The notes under the pieces: model-generated
Seen by the model: only the letters and a program-made list of their open reading frames with translations
What the model was told of the DNA's origin: nothing
Database searches by the model: none
NCBI RefSeq assembly: GCF_039645985.1
Contig: NZ_CP147919.1
Span: 496,001 to 560,000 of the forward strand
DNA length: 64,000 bases
Source: Sulfurimonas sp. HSL3-7
Lineage (GTDB): Bacteria > Campylobacterota > Campylobacteria > Campylobacterales > Sulfurimonadaceae
Reading direction: 5' to 3'
Position numbers and translations under genes: made by a program
In this document: piece after piece, positions 1 to 10,551 of the stretch
Layout: every line of letters starts with the position of its first letter
Numbering within the stretch: the stretch's first letter is position 1

Positions 1-672
1 GGCGGCCATGTCCAGGTGAGCGGAAACTATACGGTCAATGAAGCCAATGACCTGGCGATCGCCCTGCGTTCCGGTGCACTTCTGGCGCCGATCTATATGA
101 TGGAGAAACGTTCTGTCGGTCCGAGCCTCGGTGCGGAGAGTATTCGTAACTCGCTTATCGCCCTGATCGGCGGCTTTGTTCTGGTCTTCATCTTCATGAT
201 CGTCTATTACAAAGCGGCGGGTGTCATTGCCAATATCGCGTTGATCGCGAATCTCTTTATCATTCTGGCGGTGATGGCGCTTTTCGGGGCCACCCTGACC
301 CTGCCGGGTATGGCGGGGATCGTCCTCACCGTCGGTATGGCGGTGGATGCCAATGTCATCATCTCAGAGCGCATCCGTGAACTGCTTTACGAAGGCAAAT
401 CGCTGCATAAAGCGATCGAAGAGGGGTATGCCAATGCGATGCGCGCGATCCTGGATGCCAATATCACCACGCTGATCGCTGCCGTCGTGCTCTATGCTTA
501 CGGTACCGGTGCGATCAAAGGTTTCGCCATTACCATCAGTATCGGTATTCTGGCGTCAATGCTGACAGCTATCCTGGGTACACACGGTATCTACACGCTG
601 CTTGAAAGCAAGATCAATAAAAGTAAAAATCCAAGCTTCTGGTTTGGTATCAGCAAAAAGAGGTTAGGTTAA
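1..672 (+). CDS. secD: SecD, protein translocase subunit (3' part, runs off left edge)
   Basis: Open from base 1 with no start inside the window, so only the C-terminal ~220 residues are present. SecD is the membrane partner of SecF that uses proton motive force to help late steps of SecYEG export. Visible here are the end of the periplasmic domain ([21 protein letters not shown]) and the C-terminal membrane bundle with the family motif [16 protein letters not shown]. The last A of the TAA stop is the first base of secF, so the two are translationally coupled. Identification is firm; the GTG at 16 is internal, not a start. Confidence 0.96.
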   Translation, partial: GGHVQVSGNYTVNEANDLAIALRSGALLAPIYMMEKRSVGPSLGAESIRNSLIALIGGFVLVFIFMIVYYKAAGVIANIALIANLFIILAVMALFGATLTLPGMAGIVLTVGMAVDANVIISERIRELLYEGKSLHKAIEEGYANAMRAILDANITTLIAAVVLYAYGTGAIKGFAITISIGILASMLTAILGTHGIYTLLESKINKSKNPSFWFGISKKRLG

Positions 673-1643
673 TGGAATTTTTTAAACAGACAAAGACCAT
701 CAACTTTATGGGCGGGTCGAAATTGGCGATAGCCATTTCGATCATTCTTGTCCTCAGCTCTTATGCACTGCTTTTTACCAAGGGATTGAACTTCGGTGTC
801 GACTTTGCCGGCGGTACCATCGTTCAGGTAAAGTATGAAAATACGGCACCTATCGATGCGATGCGTGAGCAGCTCTCGGGCAACGAGATGTTTCAAGGCG
901 CATCGATCACGGAGTTCGGTTCACCCGATGAGGTGATCATCCGTCTTAAGAGCAGTTCTAAAGATGTCAGCAAAGATGTCGGGGATGTGACACGCGAAGC
1001 GCTTAAAGGCACGGGTGACTACACGATTCGTCGTGTCGATATCGTCGGGCCGAAAGTCGGAGACGAACTGCGTGAAAAAGGGGTGATGTCGCTGCTGCTG
1101 GCAATGATCGGTATTTTGATCTACGTCGCATTTCGATTCGAGTGGCGTTTTGCGGTCGCTTCGATCTTTGCATTGGTGCATGATGTCTCGATCGCCCTGG
1201 GCGCACTCGCATTGACGCAGATCGATGTAAACCTCGATGTACTGGCGGCACTTTTAACTATTTTAGGGTACTCTTTGAATGATACGATCATTGTATTTGA
1301 CCGCATACGTGAAGGGATAGTTGACGCAAAAAGTGCTGTGTTGAGTGAGGTTATTGATGAATCGGTCACGAAGACCCTTTCACGTACCACACTGACCTCA
1401 TTGACCACATTCTTTGTGGTCTTGACCCTCTTTATATTTGGCGGAGAGATCATTCACTCATTTGCATTCACCTTGCTTGTCGGTGTCATCGTCGGTACCT
1501 ATTCATCGATCTTTGTTGCATCACCAATCTTGATGTGGCTTGGATTTGATATTAGAAGTTACCACTCAAAACTGGCAGAAAAGAGACGACGCAAGGCGGA
1601 AAAAGAGAAGATGCGTGCGCAATTTGAACAGGGGACTTTGTAA
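672..1643 (+). CDS. secF: SecF, protein translocase subunit
   Basis: 323 residues, normal length for SecF. An N-terminal membrane helix is followed by the family signature GLNFGVDFAGGTIVQV (residues ~35-50), a periplasmic domain and five more membrane helices. The conserved stretch GYSLNDTIIVFDRIRE near residue 200 is the equivalent of the SecD motif. The tail is basic (KLAEKRRRKAEKEK), as expected for a cytoplasmic end. It overlaps secD by one base. With SecD it forms the accessory translocon complex in the inner membrane. Confidence 0.97.
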   Translation: MEFFKQTKTINFMGGSKLAIAISIILVLSSYALLFTKGLNFGVDFAGGTIVQVKYENTAPIDAMREQLSGNEMFQGASITEFGSPDEVIIRLKSSSKDVSKDVGDVTREALKGTGDYTIRRVDIVGPKVGDELREKGVMSLLLAMIGILIYVAFRFEWRFAVASIFALVHDVSIALGALALTQIDVNLDVLAALLTILGYSLNDTIIVFDRIREGIVDAKSAVLSEVIDESVTKTLSRTTLTSLTTFFVVLTLFIFGGEIIHSFAFTLLVGVIVGTYSSIFVASPILMWLGFDIRSYHSKLAEKRRRKAEKEKMRAQFEQGTL

Positions 1644-1776
1644 GAAGTCACTCGGGACCTGAGGCGATGATATGCCGTTGAAGAATGCCTAAATGGCATA
1701 GTTCAGCGGATAAAGTTATCTTAATAGCTAACAGCACCGCCGACGGCAACCTAGCTGAAATTTTTAGGAGAAAGTT
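1644..1776 (+). ncRNA. Structured intergenic leader, candidate cis-regulatory RNA of unknown class
   Basis: The 133 bases between secF and the next gene fold well by eye. Bases 1675-1709 form a long hairpin: an 8-pair outer stem (CCGTTGAA with TTCAGCGG, one G-U), a small internal loop, then ATGCC/GGCAT around a five-base loop. Bases 1726-1756 form a second stem (AGCTA/TAGCT) enclosing a GCC/GGC mini-stem, ending just before the Shine-Dalgarno TTTAGGAG at 1763-1770. I do not recognise a known riboswitch class. Whether it is conserved or even transcribed separately is unknown. Confidence 0.4.
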
Positions 1777-2115
1777 ATGGATTGGGGAAAAGTAGTATAC
1801 GTCTTTTTTACATTGATGAGTCTAACATCGACAGCAGGTTTTTTATTTGAACATTCGTCGGTTGCCCTCTTTGTAGCGGCAAGTCTGAACCTGGTCTCGA
1901 CTATTTTGAAACTGGGCGTACGCAACCTGCTTGCAGCAGAACTGCTTGCCAGTTCTTTAGTTGCGGATCTGCATCTGATCCCTGCCTTTGTCTACCTGGA
2001 ATTGGCCGGCAACGTCAAATGGGCCATCGCCCTGGCGATCGGTGCGCTTCTGGCCAACATCTTCTCTATGGCACTGGTCCTGATAGAGAGCTCGAGAACA
2101 AGAGAAGAGTATTAA
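1777..2115 (+). CDS. DUF6394-like small membrane protein
   Basis: 112 residues, almost entirely hydrophobic, with three to four predicted membrane helices. A conserved-looking polar centre (ILKLGVRNLLAAELLASSLVADLHLIPA) lies in the middle. It starts at ATG behind a good AGGAG site. It sits between secF and leuS, the place held by a small hypothetical gene in Helicobacter, and I believe it belongs to the DUF6394 family of Campylobacterota. Function is unknown. A structured leader precedes it and a 7-pair hairpin follows its stop. Confidence 0.75.
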   Translation: MDWGKVVYVFFTLMSLTSTAGFLFEHSSVALFVAASLNLVSTILKLGVRNLLAAELLASSLVADLHLIPAFVYLELAGNVKWAIALAIGALLANIFSMALVLIESSRTREEY

Positions 2116-2124
2116 AATTTTATC

Positions 2125-2148
2125 ATCAAAGGAACGCCTTTCTTTGAT
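2125..2148 (+). terminator. Hairpin after the small membrane gene, possible terminator
   Basis: ATCAAAG at 2125-2131 pairs perfectly with CTTTGAT at 2142-2148 around a 10-base loop, ten bases after the stop codon. No clear T-run follows, so it may be a processing or attenuator stem rather than an intrinsic terminator. Confidence 0.35.
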
Positions 2149-2276
2149 TACCTTAACACTAGGTTCTTTTACGACGCAGCATTAGTACCTTGCTGATACC
2201 TCTGGGCAAAGGCTTCACAGACAGTGGAGTGATTTTGACGGTAAGAGAACAATTATTATATATTTAGGAGAACTTT
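2149..2276 (+). promoter_or_regulatory. leuS leader with hairpin
   Basis: This 128-base untranslated stretch upstream of leuS contains a 5-pair stem CAGCA/TGCTG (2177-2195), other short complementary segments (for example TTACC near 2148 with GGTAA near 2240), and a good ribosome site AGGAG at 2266-2270. It lacks T-box features, which in any case are not expected in this phylum. Promoter or leader function is inferred only. Confidence 0.3.
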
Positions 2277-4727
2277 TTGCACTACAATCCTGCAGAGATC
2301 GAAAAAAAATGGCAATCATATTGGGATGAAAACCGCAGTTTTGAGCCAGACGACTCTTTTGATAAAGAGAAAAAATATATTTTAAGCATGTTCCCGTTTC
2401 CAAGCGGACGCCTGCATATGGGGCATGTACGCAACTATACTATCGGCGACTCCTTCGCCCGTTATTACCGTCAGCAGGGGATGAATGTCCTGCACCCGAT
2501 CGGCTGGGACAGTTTTGGTATGCCGGCGGAAAATGCTGCGATTAAAAACGGCGTGCATCCGAAAAAATGGACCTATGAGAACATCGACTATATGCGCAAG
2601 GAACTCTCTTCTTTAGGACTTTCTTTTTCAAAAGAGCGTGAATTCGCTACTTCGGATGAGCTCTATACCAAGTTTGAACAGGCCTTTGTTATTGATCTTT
2701 TCGAGAAAGGGCTGATGTACCGTAAAAAGGCCTATCTGAACTGGTGCCCACACGATCTGACGGTTCTTGCAAACGAGCAGGTTGTCGACGGCTGCTGCTG
2801 GCGCTGTGATACGCCGATCGTTAAAAAAGAGATGAATCAGTACTATCTGAAGATCTCGGACTATTCGGATGAATTGATCGAAGATCTCAAGGTGCTTGAA
2901 AAAGGGTGGCCGAAACAGGTCCTCACGATGCAGGAGAACTGGATCGGCCGTTCGAACGGGCTTGAGTTTACCTTGCAGCTTGCGGAACATGACAGAAAAA
3001 TGCTGCGCGACAAGTTCGAAGGTTTTGATGTCTACACCACCCGTCCGGATACGATCTACGGTGTCACCTATACGGCACTGGCACCGGAGCATGAACTTGT
3101 TACTTTTATGATCGAGAACGGTATGCTCGATATAAAAGTCGCTGCGGAGATCGAGGCGATGAAAAATGCCAGTTCGATCGATCGTCAGAAACACAAACAC
3201 GGCGTTGCGCTGGGTATCGAAGTGATCCACCCTCTGACGCAGAAACCGATTCCTGTATGGGTTGCGAATTTTGTATTGATGGATTACGGTTCGGGCGCCG
3301 TGATGGCGGTACCGGCACATGACGACCGCGATTTTGAGTTCGCGACCAAGTATGAACTGCCGATCATTCCTGTGATCGCTTCAGAAGCGGGCGGCATTGT
3401 TGAAGGCGCCGCCATGACGGAGCCGGGTATGCTTTTTAACTCGGGGGAATTCAGCGAGATGAACTCTGCCGAGGCAAAAGCGGCTATCATCGACCATTTT
3501 GAAAAAGAGAAGCTCGGCAAAAAGGTGACCAACTACCGTCTGAAAGACTGGGGGATCAGCCGTCAGCGCTACTGGGGTGCACCGATCCCGCTGATCCACT
3601 GTGAGAGCTGCGGTATTGTCCCTGAGAAAAAAGAGAACCTGCCGGTGACACTGCCTGAAGATGCAGAGATCACCGGGGAGGGGAATCCTCTTGAACATCA
3701 CCCGACCTGGAAATATTGCAAATGTCCAAAATGCGGCGGTGATGCAGAGCGTGAAACCGATACGATGGACACCTTTATCCAGTCCTCATGGTATTTTCTT
3801 CGTTATACGGCGAGTCCCAAGATCCAGCAGGAGAAGCCTTTCGACAAAGAGGAACTGGCGTACTGGATGAATGTCGACCACTATATCGGCGGGATCGAAC
3901 ATGCCATCTTGCACCTGCTTTACAGCCGCTTCTTTACCAAAGCGCTGCGTGATATCGGCTATATCGACACCGATGAGCCTTTTGAGAGACTCCTGACACA
4001 GGGAATGGTCCTTAAAGACGGTGCCAAGATGTCAAAATCAAAGGGCAATACCGTTGATCCGGATGCCCTGATCGAAAAGTACGGGGCAGACACTGCCCGT
4101 CTCTTTATACTCTTCGCCGCACCGCCGACGCAGGAGCTGGAGTGGAACGACAGTGCGGTTGAAGGGGCTTACCGCTTTTTGAAACGTTTTTCAGAACGCA
4201 GCGAGAATGCCAGAACGACAAGTTCCCTGCCTGAGATCGATCACGCTTCCCTCTCAAAAGAGGAAAAGGCAGCACGTAAAAAAGTGTATGAGGCACTTCA
4301 GCGCTCGCACGAGGTATTCAGCGAACGTTACACCTTCAACACGATGATCGCAGGTGTTATGGAAGCGATGAATGCGCTTAACGACCAGAAAAACGAAGAT
4401 GTCTGGACAGAGGGGTATTGGGTACTGTGTGCTGTGTTGGAGCCGATTGTACCGCATCTTGCCTGGGAGATCTCGACCAAGCTGTTTGAACGCAGAAACC
4501 TTGTGCCCAATGCAGTCAAAGAAGAGGTCTTCACTGTTGATTCCGTCACGCTGGGTGTGGCGGTCAACGGAAAACGCCGCGCCGAGATTGAGGTAGGCGT
4601 CAATGACGACAAGTCGGTGATTATCGCTCAGGCGAAAGAGGTCCTTGCCAAATGGCTTGAAGGCAAAGAGATCGTCAAAGAGATCGTTGTGCCGAACAAG
4701 CTTGTCAACATCGTCGTAAAAGGCTAA
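2277..4727 (+). CDS. leuS: Leucyl-tRNA synthetase
   Basis: Charges tRNA(Leu) with leucine in the cytoplasm; class I synthetase. 816 residues, in the usual range. It shows the HIGH-type motif ([16 protein letters not shown], residues ~40-55), a zinc/insert region with Cys pairs, the editing domain ([22 protein letters not shown]) and the KMSKS loop ([12 protein letters not shown], residue ~585). The start is TTG, chosen because AGGAG lies six bases upstream and the protein begins [12 protein letters not shown] as the family does. lptE follows after three bases. Confidence 0.98.
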   Translation: MHYNPAEIEKKWQSYWDENRSFEPDDSFDKEKKYILSMFPFPSGRLHMGHVRNYTIGDSFARYYRQQGMNVLHPIGWDSFGMPAENAAIKNGVHPKKWTYENIDYMRKELSSLGLSFSKEREFATSDELYTKFEQAFVIDLFEKGLMYRKKAYLNWCPHDLTVLANEQVVDGCCWRCDTPIVKKEMNQYYLKISDYSDELIEDLKVLEKGWPKQVLTMQENWIGRSNGLEFTLQLAEHDRKMLRDKFEGFDVYTTRPDTIYGVTYTALAPEHELVTFMIENGMLDIKVAAEIEAMKNASSIDRQKHKHGVALGIEVIHPLTQKPIPVWVANFVLMDYGSGAVMAVPAHDDRDFEFATKYELPIIPVIASEAGGIVEGAAMTEPGMLFNSGEFSEMNSAEAKAAIIDHFEKEKLGKKVTNYRLKDWGISRQRYWGAPIPLIHCESCGIVPEKKENLPVTLPEDAEITGEGNPLEHHPTWKYCKCPKCGGDAERETDTMDTFIQSSWYFLRYTASPKIQQEKPFDKEELAYWMNVDHYIGGIEHAILHLLYSRFFTKALRDIGYIDTDEPFERLLTQGMVLKDGAKMSKSKGNTVDPDALIEKYGADTARLFILFAAPPTQELEWNDSAVEGAYRFLKRFSERSENARTTSSLPEIDHASLSKEEKAARKKVYEALQRSHEVFSERYTFNTMIAGVMEAMNALNDQKNEDVWTEGYWVLCAVLEPIVPHLAWEISTKLFERRNLVPNAVKEEVFTVDSVTLGVAVNGKRRAEIEVGVNDDKSVIIAQAKEVLAKWLEGKEIVKEIVVPNKLVNIVVKG

Positions 4728-4730
4728 GTC

Positions 4731-5276
4731 ATGGGTCAGGGGAGCAGCGTGTTTTCTAAACGATATACGCTCCTTTTTATACTTCATGCTCTTCTCTTGG
4801 CGCTACTAAGTGGCTGCGGTTACCACCCGAGTGCACATGAATCTAAAAAAGTGATGGGCGAATCGGTCAGTACCCAGGTCATCATATCGATGACCGATCC
4901 TGAAAACACAGTGGTCCTTAAAGACGCTTTGAATGAAGCGGTCATACGCCGTTTTCAGACAAACCTCCGCAACCGTGGCAATGCACAGACCCATCTCAGA
5001 ATCGAGTTGAAAAATGTCGGTTTCAGCGCTTTGCAGTTCGACGCCAACGGATATGTCATCGCTTATCGGACGACCATCAACCTCTCTGTCATGCGCAAGA
5101 CCAAGGCGCTTACCAAAATGTACAGAGCAGTGGGAAACTACGATTTTTCGATCAGCCCCAATGCGATCATCACCGACCAGCAGCGTTTTGAAGCGATAGC
5201 CAACAGTGCGACGAAAGCTCTCGACAGTTTCGTGGCGCAGGTGGCGGCCGAGGGCACACGCCAAAAGTCAGAGTGA
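4731..5276 (+). CDS. lptE: LptE-like LPS-assembly lipoprotein
   Basis: Outer-membrane lipoprotein that plugs the LptD barrel during lipopolysaccharide export. 181 residues with a hydrophobic signal and lipobox LLSGC, followed by GYHP, the classical LptE mature start. The body carries the LptE-type pattern of amphipathic strands. An ATG start at 4731 follows leuS by three bases; GTG at 4749 is a possible shorter start. It lies in the same place as the H. pylori homologue, between leuS and folC. Sequence similarity in this family is low, so the call leans on lipobox plus synteny. Confidence 0.82.
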   Translation: MGQGSSVFSKRYTLLFILHALLLALLSGCGYHPSAHESKKVMGESVSTQVIISMTDPENTVVLKDALNEAVIRRFQTNLRNRGNAQTHLRIELKNVGFSALQFDANGYVIAYRTTINLSVMRKTKALTKMYRAVGNYDFSISPNAIITDQQRFEAIANSATKALDSFVAQVAAEGTRQKSE

Positions 5277-6427
5277 TGCCGAAACTGCAACCATTTTTAG
5301 ACCGTAAACCGCTTTACTATGACGAGATTGATCTGGAGCGGATGCCCCGAACCTACCAGGTTCTGAAAGAACAGCTTGCAACACCAAAGATCATTCATGT
5401 TGTCGGTACCAACGGTAAAGGGACGACAGGCCGTTTCTTGGCCAGTGCGCTTTTACAAAACGGCCTAAATGTCGGTCACTACACCTCACCGCATATTCTG
5501 AGTTTTAATGAACGCATCTGGCTCAACGGCGAGAATGTAGATGAACGTGTGTTGGAAGCGGCGCATCAAAAGCTTTTTGGGCTTCTTACACAAGAGCAGG
5601 CCGATGCATTGAGCTATTTTGAGTACACCACCTTTCTGGCGATGGTCGTTTATGAAAAGTGCGACTATGTGGTACTCGAAGCGGGACTAGGGGGCGAGTT
5701 TGACGCGACCAACGTCTTTGAAAAAGTACTTTCCCTCTTCACCCCGATTGACAGAGACCACCAGGCCTTTCTGGGCGACAGTATCGAGGGTATTGCCAAA
5801 ACGAAGTTTCGTTCCATGCAGAATGTTGCGATCTCAGCCAGACAGCCCCATCCGGAAGTTGAGAAGATCTACTATGAGATCGCGCAGCAAAAGGGGTGTG
5901 ATGCAAAGCAGATCGATGACCTGTTAAGCAAGCATGAAGAAGAAGAGATACGTTCAATAGCCTCAAAAGAAGGGTTGGTAAGCTATCTGCAAGATAACCT
6001 TCTTCTGGCCCTGAGCGGATTGAAACTCCTGGGGTTCAAGGCAGATGTTTCGGCTCTTGCCAAGGCACCGCTTTTTGGACGACTCACCAAAATAGGCCAG
6101 AATGTGCTGCTTGACGTCGGCCACAATGTCCTGGCTGCCGAGGCGATCGCCTCGACACTGAAGGGGCAGAAGTTCACCCTGGTCTACAACTCATACCGCG
6201 ATAAAGATTATGCCGTCATCATACGGACACTCAAGCCTATAATCGAGAGTATCGAATTGATCGATGTCGATGATGTCCGTATAGAGCAGCGATCACGGCT
6301 CGATGCGGTGATCAAAGCCGAAGGTATCCCCCTTTCCAAGTTCGCTACAATAGATAAAAACAAAAACTACCTGGTCTTTGGCTCTTTCAGTGTAGCAGAG
6401 GCTTTTTTACGCAGGATACAGCTTTAA
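5276..6427 (+). CDS. folC: Folylpolyglutamate synthase / dihydrofolate synthase
   Basis: Adds glutamate to dihydropteroate/folate; Mur-ligase-like ATP enzyme of the cytoplasm. About 383 residues. The P-loop is VVGTNGKGTTGRFLA, followed by VGHYTSPHI and NERIWLNGE; the Mur-type EAGLGGEFDATN and DRDHQAFLG segments are present, and the C-terminal domain has LDVGHN. The ATG at 5276 overlaps the lptE stop by one base, and a GTG three bases earlier is an alternative. The Helicobacter counterpart also sits between lptE and the csd shape genes. Confidence 0.95.
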   Translation: MPKLQPFLDRKPLYYDEIDLERMPRTYQVLKEQLATPKIIHVVGTNGKGTTGRFLASALLQNGLNVGHYTSPHILSFNERIWLNGENVDERVLEAAHQKLFGLLTQEQADALSYFEYTTFLAMVVYEKCDYVVLEAGLGGEFDATNVFEKVLSLFTPIDRDHQAFLGDSIEGIAKTKFRSMQNVAISARQPHPEVEKIYYEIAQQKGCDAKQIDDLLSKHEEEEIRSIASKEGLVSYLQDNLLLALSGLKLLGFKADVSALAKAPLFGRLTKIGQNVLLDVGHNVLAAEAIASTLKGQKFTLVYNSYRDKDYAVIIRTLKPIIESIELIDVDDVRIEQRSRLDAVIKAEGIPLSKFATIDKNKNYLVFGSFSVAEAFLRRIQL

Positions 6428-6439
6428 AAAGGAGTGAGT

Positions 6440-7369
6440 GTGGACCATAACATCACCATCACTGTTGAAGACGTCAAAGGGGTCAAAGAGTTCACCTTTC
6501 ACAAACGCGTCAAACATTTTGTTTTTTACACACTAGCCACGGTGATCTTGGTGCTGATCGCGAGTGTCTATACGGTCTTTTATCTTACCAAAGAGCTGGG
6601 CAGCATCGAGGCAAAAAAGGGTATGCTCGAGGCACAGAACTTCGTTCTGGAGAAGACGATCCAAAACAAAGAACTCGAACTCGCCCAGCTTGATGAGCGT
6701 CTCGAATCTATAGAAGAACTCATCGGTATGGATGTTCGCGATGATGCCCCTTTGAGTGAGCGCGTCAATGTGGCTCAGCTCACTTCGAAAGAGCGTTCTC
6801 TTATCTTCGACATCATTCCAAACGGTTCGCCTATCGAGTATCACGGTATAACAAGCAAGTTTGGTTACCGTACCCATCCCACCATGGGAAAACGGGAGTT
6901 TCACAAGGGCAGTGATATGAAAGCCAAGCTCTTTACCGAGGTCTATGCGACAGCCAACGGCGTGGTGGAATACGCAGGATACCACCGGGCGAGCGGCTAC
7001 GGACGGCTGATCATCATCGACAACTCCTATGGGTTCAAGAGCTATTTTGCCCATTTGGGCAAGATCAATGTCAAGCACGGCCAGGTGATCCAGAAGGGGG
7101 ATCTGATCGGTTTGACCGGAAACAGTGGCCTCAGTAACGGCCCGCACCTGCACTACGAGATCCGTTTCATGCAGCGGGCATTGAACCCTTACTGGTTTAT
7201 CAAATGGACGATGAGCAACTATGAAGAGATCTTCAAAAAAGAGAAACATGTGCCCTGGGAACCGCTGCTCGAGCTGGTCGCAGGCGGGGTCAGCGGCGAC
7301 CTTGTTTCTGAATGTGTAAACAATAGACGTAGCGGCGTCAATGACCTGCCGGATATGCGGAAACTTTAA
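6440..7369 (+). CDS. M23 peptidase, Csd1/Csd2-like cell-shape endopeptidase
   Basis: About 309 residues: short cytoplasmic N-terminus, one membrane helix (~28-50), a coiled-coil stretch (~55-100) and a C-terminal LytM/M23 domain with zinc ligands in HKGSDMKA and GPHLHYEI. Such enzymes cut peptidoglycan cross-links in the periplasm; in Helicobacter, Csd1 and Csd2 at this locus set helical shape. GTG at 6440 is preferred over GTG at 6434, which is too close to the AAAAAGGAG site. Both metal-ligand motifs are intact. Unlike Helicobacter there is one peptidase here and no bactofilin gene next to it. Confidence 0.88.
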   Translation: MDHNITITVEDVKGVKEFTFHKRVKHFVFYTLATVILVLIASVYTVFYLTKELGSIEAKKGMLEAQNFVLEKTIQNKELELAQLDERLESIEELIGMDVRDDAPLSERVNVAQLTSKERSLIFDIIPNGSPIEYHGITSKFGYRTHPTMGKREFHKGSDMKAKLFTEVYATANGVVEYAGYHRASGYGRLIIIDNSYGFKSYFAHLGKINVKHGQVIQKGDLIGLTGNSGLSNGPHLHYEIRFMQRALNPYWFIKWTMSNYEEIFKKEKHVPWEPLLELVAGGVSGDLVSECVNNRRSGVNDLPDMRKL

Positions 7370-7461
7370 CCTTGGCTGACTGTTTGCCCTTGAAATTTCT
7401 ATAGCAATAAAGCTTTGGTACAATGTTACCAATACTTTTAGCTGCCCAATAAAGAAGAAAA

Positions 7462-10452
7462 ATGCTCCAAAGCCGCCTGTTCGAACAGTTTCGTAAAAAC
7501 AACATAGATGATCTTGAGCTTTTGATCTGCGAAGATGAAAAAGAGAGCCACCACTTAGCCGATGTCGCGAGATTCTTTGAACGCGAAGTTCTGGTCTTCC
7601 CCGATTTTCGTGCCCGTTACGAAGATGACCTCCGTCCTTTCAAAGAGGAGATGCAGGAACTTTTTAAAGCGCTTCGAAGCTATTACTCCGCCAACAACAA
7701 ACCGCTGATCATCTCGCCGCTTAAAACCCTGCTTTTCCCTCTGCCTAAGCCGGAACTGTTGGAGGTAGTGAGCATAGAATACGCGCAGACCATCGATCTC
7801 AAAGCCTTTAAAGAGAAGATGCTCTTCTGGGGCTACAGCTTTGTCGATATGGTGCAGGTCGAAGGTGAAATCTCGTTTCGCGGCGATATCATCGATATTT
7901 TTACCCCGAACTCCGAAAACCCCTACCGCATCTCCCTTTTTGATGAAGAGATCGAAGAGATCAAGCACTTTACCCTTGAAAAACAGCGTACGATCGGCGA
8001 TACGATTGATACCATAGAGATATCGCCCGCCCTGTACGCATTGAATGAGACCGCGTTCGAGGCGCTGAATAAAAAGTGCGAGGAGAGCGGGAGCGACAGT
8101 TTTGTCAAAGATGTGGCTTCTCTCGGGTTCTGGTATCTTGATATTCTGGCAGACACTTTTACAGAGGGGAAAAAGGCTCTCTTTATCAAGCCGATGGAGG
8201 CTCTGTTGGATGAGGTCTATATCATCAACGAGCCTCAGGTACCGCGTGAGAACTTTGCGATAGATGTCATGGCGGAGGAGCAGCACTGTAAAGAGCTGGC
8301 CGTGACCAATGTCCCTACGCTGCTCTCGGTGCATAAAGGCAAAAAAACGACGATCATTGCCAGTAACGAAGCACAGGTCAAACAGGCCAATATCTTCGAC
8401 ACGACAGCCGTTGAGATACGCTATTCGCCCATTATCCTCAATGTCATCAGCGACGAGGAGATCGTCATTTCGCTCAACAAGCCGGTTGCCAGACGCCGCC
8501 GCCGCAAAAGCAGCATTATCCTCGATGATCTGAAAAAGGGCGACTATGTCGTGCACGAGGACTACGGTGTCGGTATCTTTGAGGGGATCGAACAGGCTGA
8601 GATACTGGGCGGGGTCAAGGACTTTGTCACCATCAAGTATCAAGGCGACGACAAGGTGCTGCTGCCGGTAGAGAACCTGGAGACCATTGACCGTTATATG
8701 GCGGGCGGCGGGGCACTGCCGGTGCTCGACAAACTGGGTAAAGGGAGTTTCGGACGCCTTAAAGAGAAGGTGAAGAAACGGCTCTTTGAGATCGCCTCCG
8801 AGATCATCAACACTGCCGCGTCGCGTGCGCTGATCAAAGCGCCGGTGATCGCTTACGATGCCGAGGAGGTCAAGAACTTCCAGGCGATGGCCGGGTTCGA
8901 CTATACGGACGACCAGAACCAGTCTATCCGGGAGATACTCGAGGAGATGGCCTCCGGCCACATCATGGACCGACTGTTGAGCGGGGATGTCGGTTTCGGC
9001 AAGACCGAGGTGGCGATGAACGCGATCTTCGCCGTAGCCAAGGCGGGGTTCCAGTCGGCACTGATCGTACCGACGACCCTGCTGAGCTCGCAGCACTATC
9101 ACTCTCTTGAAGAGCGGTTCAAGGAGCTCGATATCAAGGTCGCCAAGCTCGACCGTTTCTCCACGCCGAAGGTCAAAAAAGGGACCCTGACGGCACTGAA
9201 AGAAGGGCGCATCGACGCGGTGGTAGGGACGCATGCCCTTTTTGGCGCCGAGTTCAAAAACCTCGGCCTCGTCATCATCGACGAGGAACACAAGTTCGGG
9301 GTGAAGCAGAAAGAGAAGCTCAAGCAGCTCTATGAGAAGGTGCACCTCCTCTCAATGAGTGCGACGCCGATCCCGCGTTCGCTCAACCAGGCGCTCAGCT
9401 CAATCAAGACGATGAGCCAGCTTCTTACACCGCCGAGCGAACGCCAGGGGGTACGCACCTTTGTCAAGGCTTATGACGAGAAGCTGGTCAAAGAGGTGAT
9501 CCTGCGCGAACTCCGTCGCGGCGGCCAGGTCTTCTACGTCTTCAACAACATCAATATGATGCCGATCAAAGAGGGGGAGCTGAAAAAGCTTCTGCCTGAG
9601 CTGCGCATCCTGATGCTCCACTCGCAGGTCTCGGCCGTCGAGACCGAGAAAGCGCTTCTTGATTTCCAGGAGGGCAAGTACGACCTGATGCTGGCCACTT
9701 CGATTATCGAGTCGGGCATCCACATGCCGCAGGTCAACACCATGCTGATCGACGGGGCAGACCGCTTCGGCATCGCCGACCTGCACCAGCTCCGCGGACG
9801 CGTCGGACGGGGCCACACCGAGGGCTTCGCCTATTTCATTGTCGACAACAAAGAGAACCTGACCGACGAGGCGAAAAAAAGACTCGTGGCCCTGGAGTCC
9901 AACTCTTTCCTGGGCAGCGGCTCCATTTTGGCCTTTCACGACCTTGAGATACGCGGCGGCGGGAACCTGGTCGGCGATGCGCAGAGCGGCCACATCAAGA
10001 ACATCGGTTATTCGCTCTACCTGAAGATGCTCGAAGACGCCATCAAAGAGCTGAGCAATACGCAGGAGAAAGCGCGCGCCAAGGTGGACATCAAGCTGGC
10101 CATCTCTGCCTATATCTCGGACGAGGTGGTCAAAGAGGACCGTCTGCGTCTGGAACTCTACCGCCGTCTCAGCCAGTGCGAGGAGCCGACCGAGATCTAC
10201 GAGATCGAGGAGGAGGCAATTGACCGTTTCGGCAAGCTAGACGAGCCGACCAAGCAGTTCTTTGAACTGATGGTCATCAAACTGCTTTCGATCGGGAAAA
10301 AGATCGTCAAGATCATGAACTATGGCCAAAACATCACCGTCGAATACGCCAACGGTTCTAAAGAGAGTATGAAGGCGGCGAGCAAAGACGACGATGATAT
10401 CATCAAAGAGGTGCTGCACTACCTGCGTACGGCGAAACCGAAGGTACTTTAA
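7462..10452 (+). CDS. mfd: Mfd, transcription-repair coupling factor
   Basis: DNA translocase that removes stalled RNA polymerase and recruits UvrA. 996 residues, the compact length I associate with epsilon-type Mfd (enterobacterial ~1150). In order: a UvrB-like N-terminal part with GDIIDIFTP, the RNA-polymerase-interacting domain ([17 protein letters not shown]), the SF2 motor with Walker [23 protein letters not shown], and [15 protein letters not shown], then the C-terminal TRCF domain. It follows the M23 gene by 92 bases with a TACAAT-like -10 near 7419. Confidence 0.97.
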   Translation: MLQSRLFEQFRKNNIDDLELLICEDEKESHHLADVARFFEREVLVFPDFRARYEDDLRPFKEEMQELFKALRSYYSANNKPLIISPLKTLLFPLPKPELLEVVSIEYAQTIDLKAFKEKMLFWGYSFVDMVQVEGEISFRGDIIDIFTPNSENPYRISLFDEEIEEIKHFTLEKQRTIGDTIDTIEISPALYALNETAFEALNKKCEESGSDSFVKDVASLGFWYLDILADTFTEGKKALFIKPMEALLDEVYIINEPQVPRENFAIDVMAEEQHCKELAVTNVPTLLSVHKGKKTTIIASNEAQVKQANIFDTTAVEIRYSPIILNVISDEEIVISLNKPVARRRRRKSSIILDDLKKGDYVVHEDYGVGIFEGIEQAEILGGVKDFVTIKYQGDDKVLLPVENLETIDRYMAGGGALPVLDKLGKGSFGRLKEKVKKRLFEIASEIINTAASRALIKAPVIAYDAEEVKNFQAMAGFDYTDDQNQSIREILEEMASGHIMDRLLSGDVGFGKTEVAMNAIFAVAKAGFQSALIVPTTLLSSQHYHSLEERFKELDIKVAKLDRFSTPKVKKGTLTALKEGRIDAVVGTHALFGAEFKNLGLVIIDEEHKFGVKQKEKLKQLYEKVHLLSMSATPIPRSLNQALSSIKTMSQLLTPPSERQGVRTFVKAYDEKLVKEVILRELRRGGQVFYVFNNINMMPIKEGELKKLLPELRILMLHSQVSAVETEKALLDFQEGKYDLMLATSIIESGIHMPQVNTMLIDGADRFGIADLHQLRGRVGRGHTEGFAYFIVDNKENLTDEAKKRLVALESNSFLGSGSILAFHDLEIRGGGNLVGDAQSGHIKNIGYSLYLKMLEDAIKELSNTQEKARAKVDIKLAISAYISDEVVKEDRLRLELYRRLSQCEEPTEIYEIEEEAIDRFGKLDEPTKQFFELMVIKLLSIGKKIVKIMNYGQNITVEYANGSKESMKAASKDDDDIIKEVLHYLRTAKPKVL

Positions 10453-10454
10453 GA

Positions 10455-10474
10455 GGGGGAACCCGGTTGCCCCC
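10455..10474 (+). terminator. Hairpin after mfd
   Basis: GGGGG (10455-10459) pairs with CCCCC (10470-10474), with AA/TT extending the stem and one bulged G. It lies two bases after the mfd stop. The following bases are only mildly T-rich (TTGTCC...), so termination may be partial. Confidence 0.5.
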
Positions 10475-10551
10475 TTGTCCATCATTTGTCCTTATTTGTC
10501 CTTCTCTGGTAAAATTTTATACAGGTATAGGATAGAAAAAGAGGTGAGATA

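Noticed and set aside
2149-2276. T-box riboswitch ahead of leuS
   Set aside because: No T-box sequence (TGGNACC-type) or antiterminator/terminator pair, and the class is not known from this phylum.
2628-3320. Long antisense frames inside leuS, mfd, the RND pump and other genes
   Set aside because: They lie wholly inside well-supported genes, have Arg/His/Cys-rich shadow composition and no ribosome sites.
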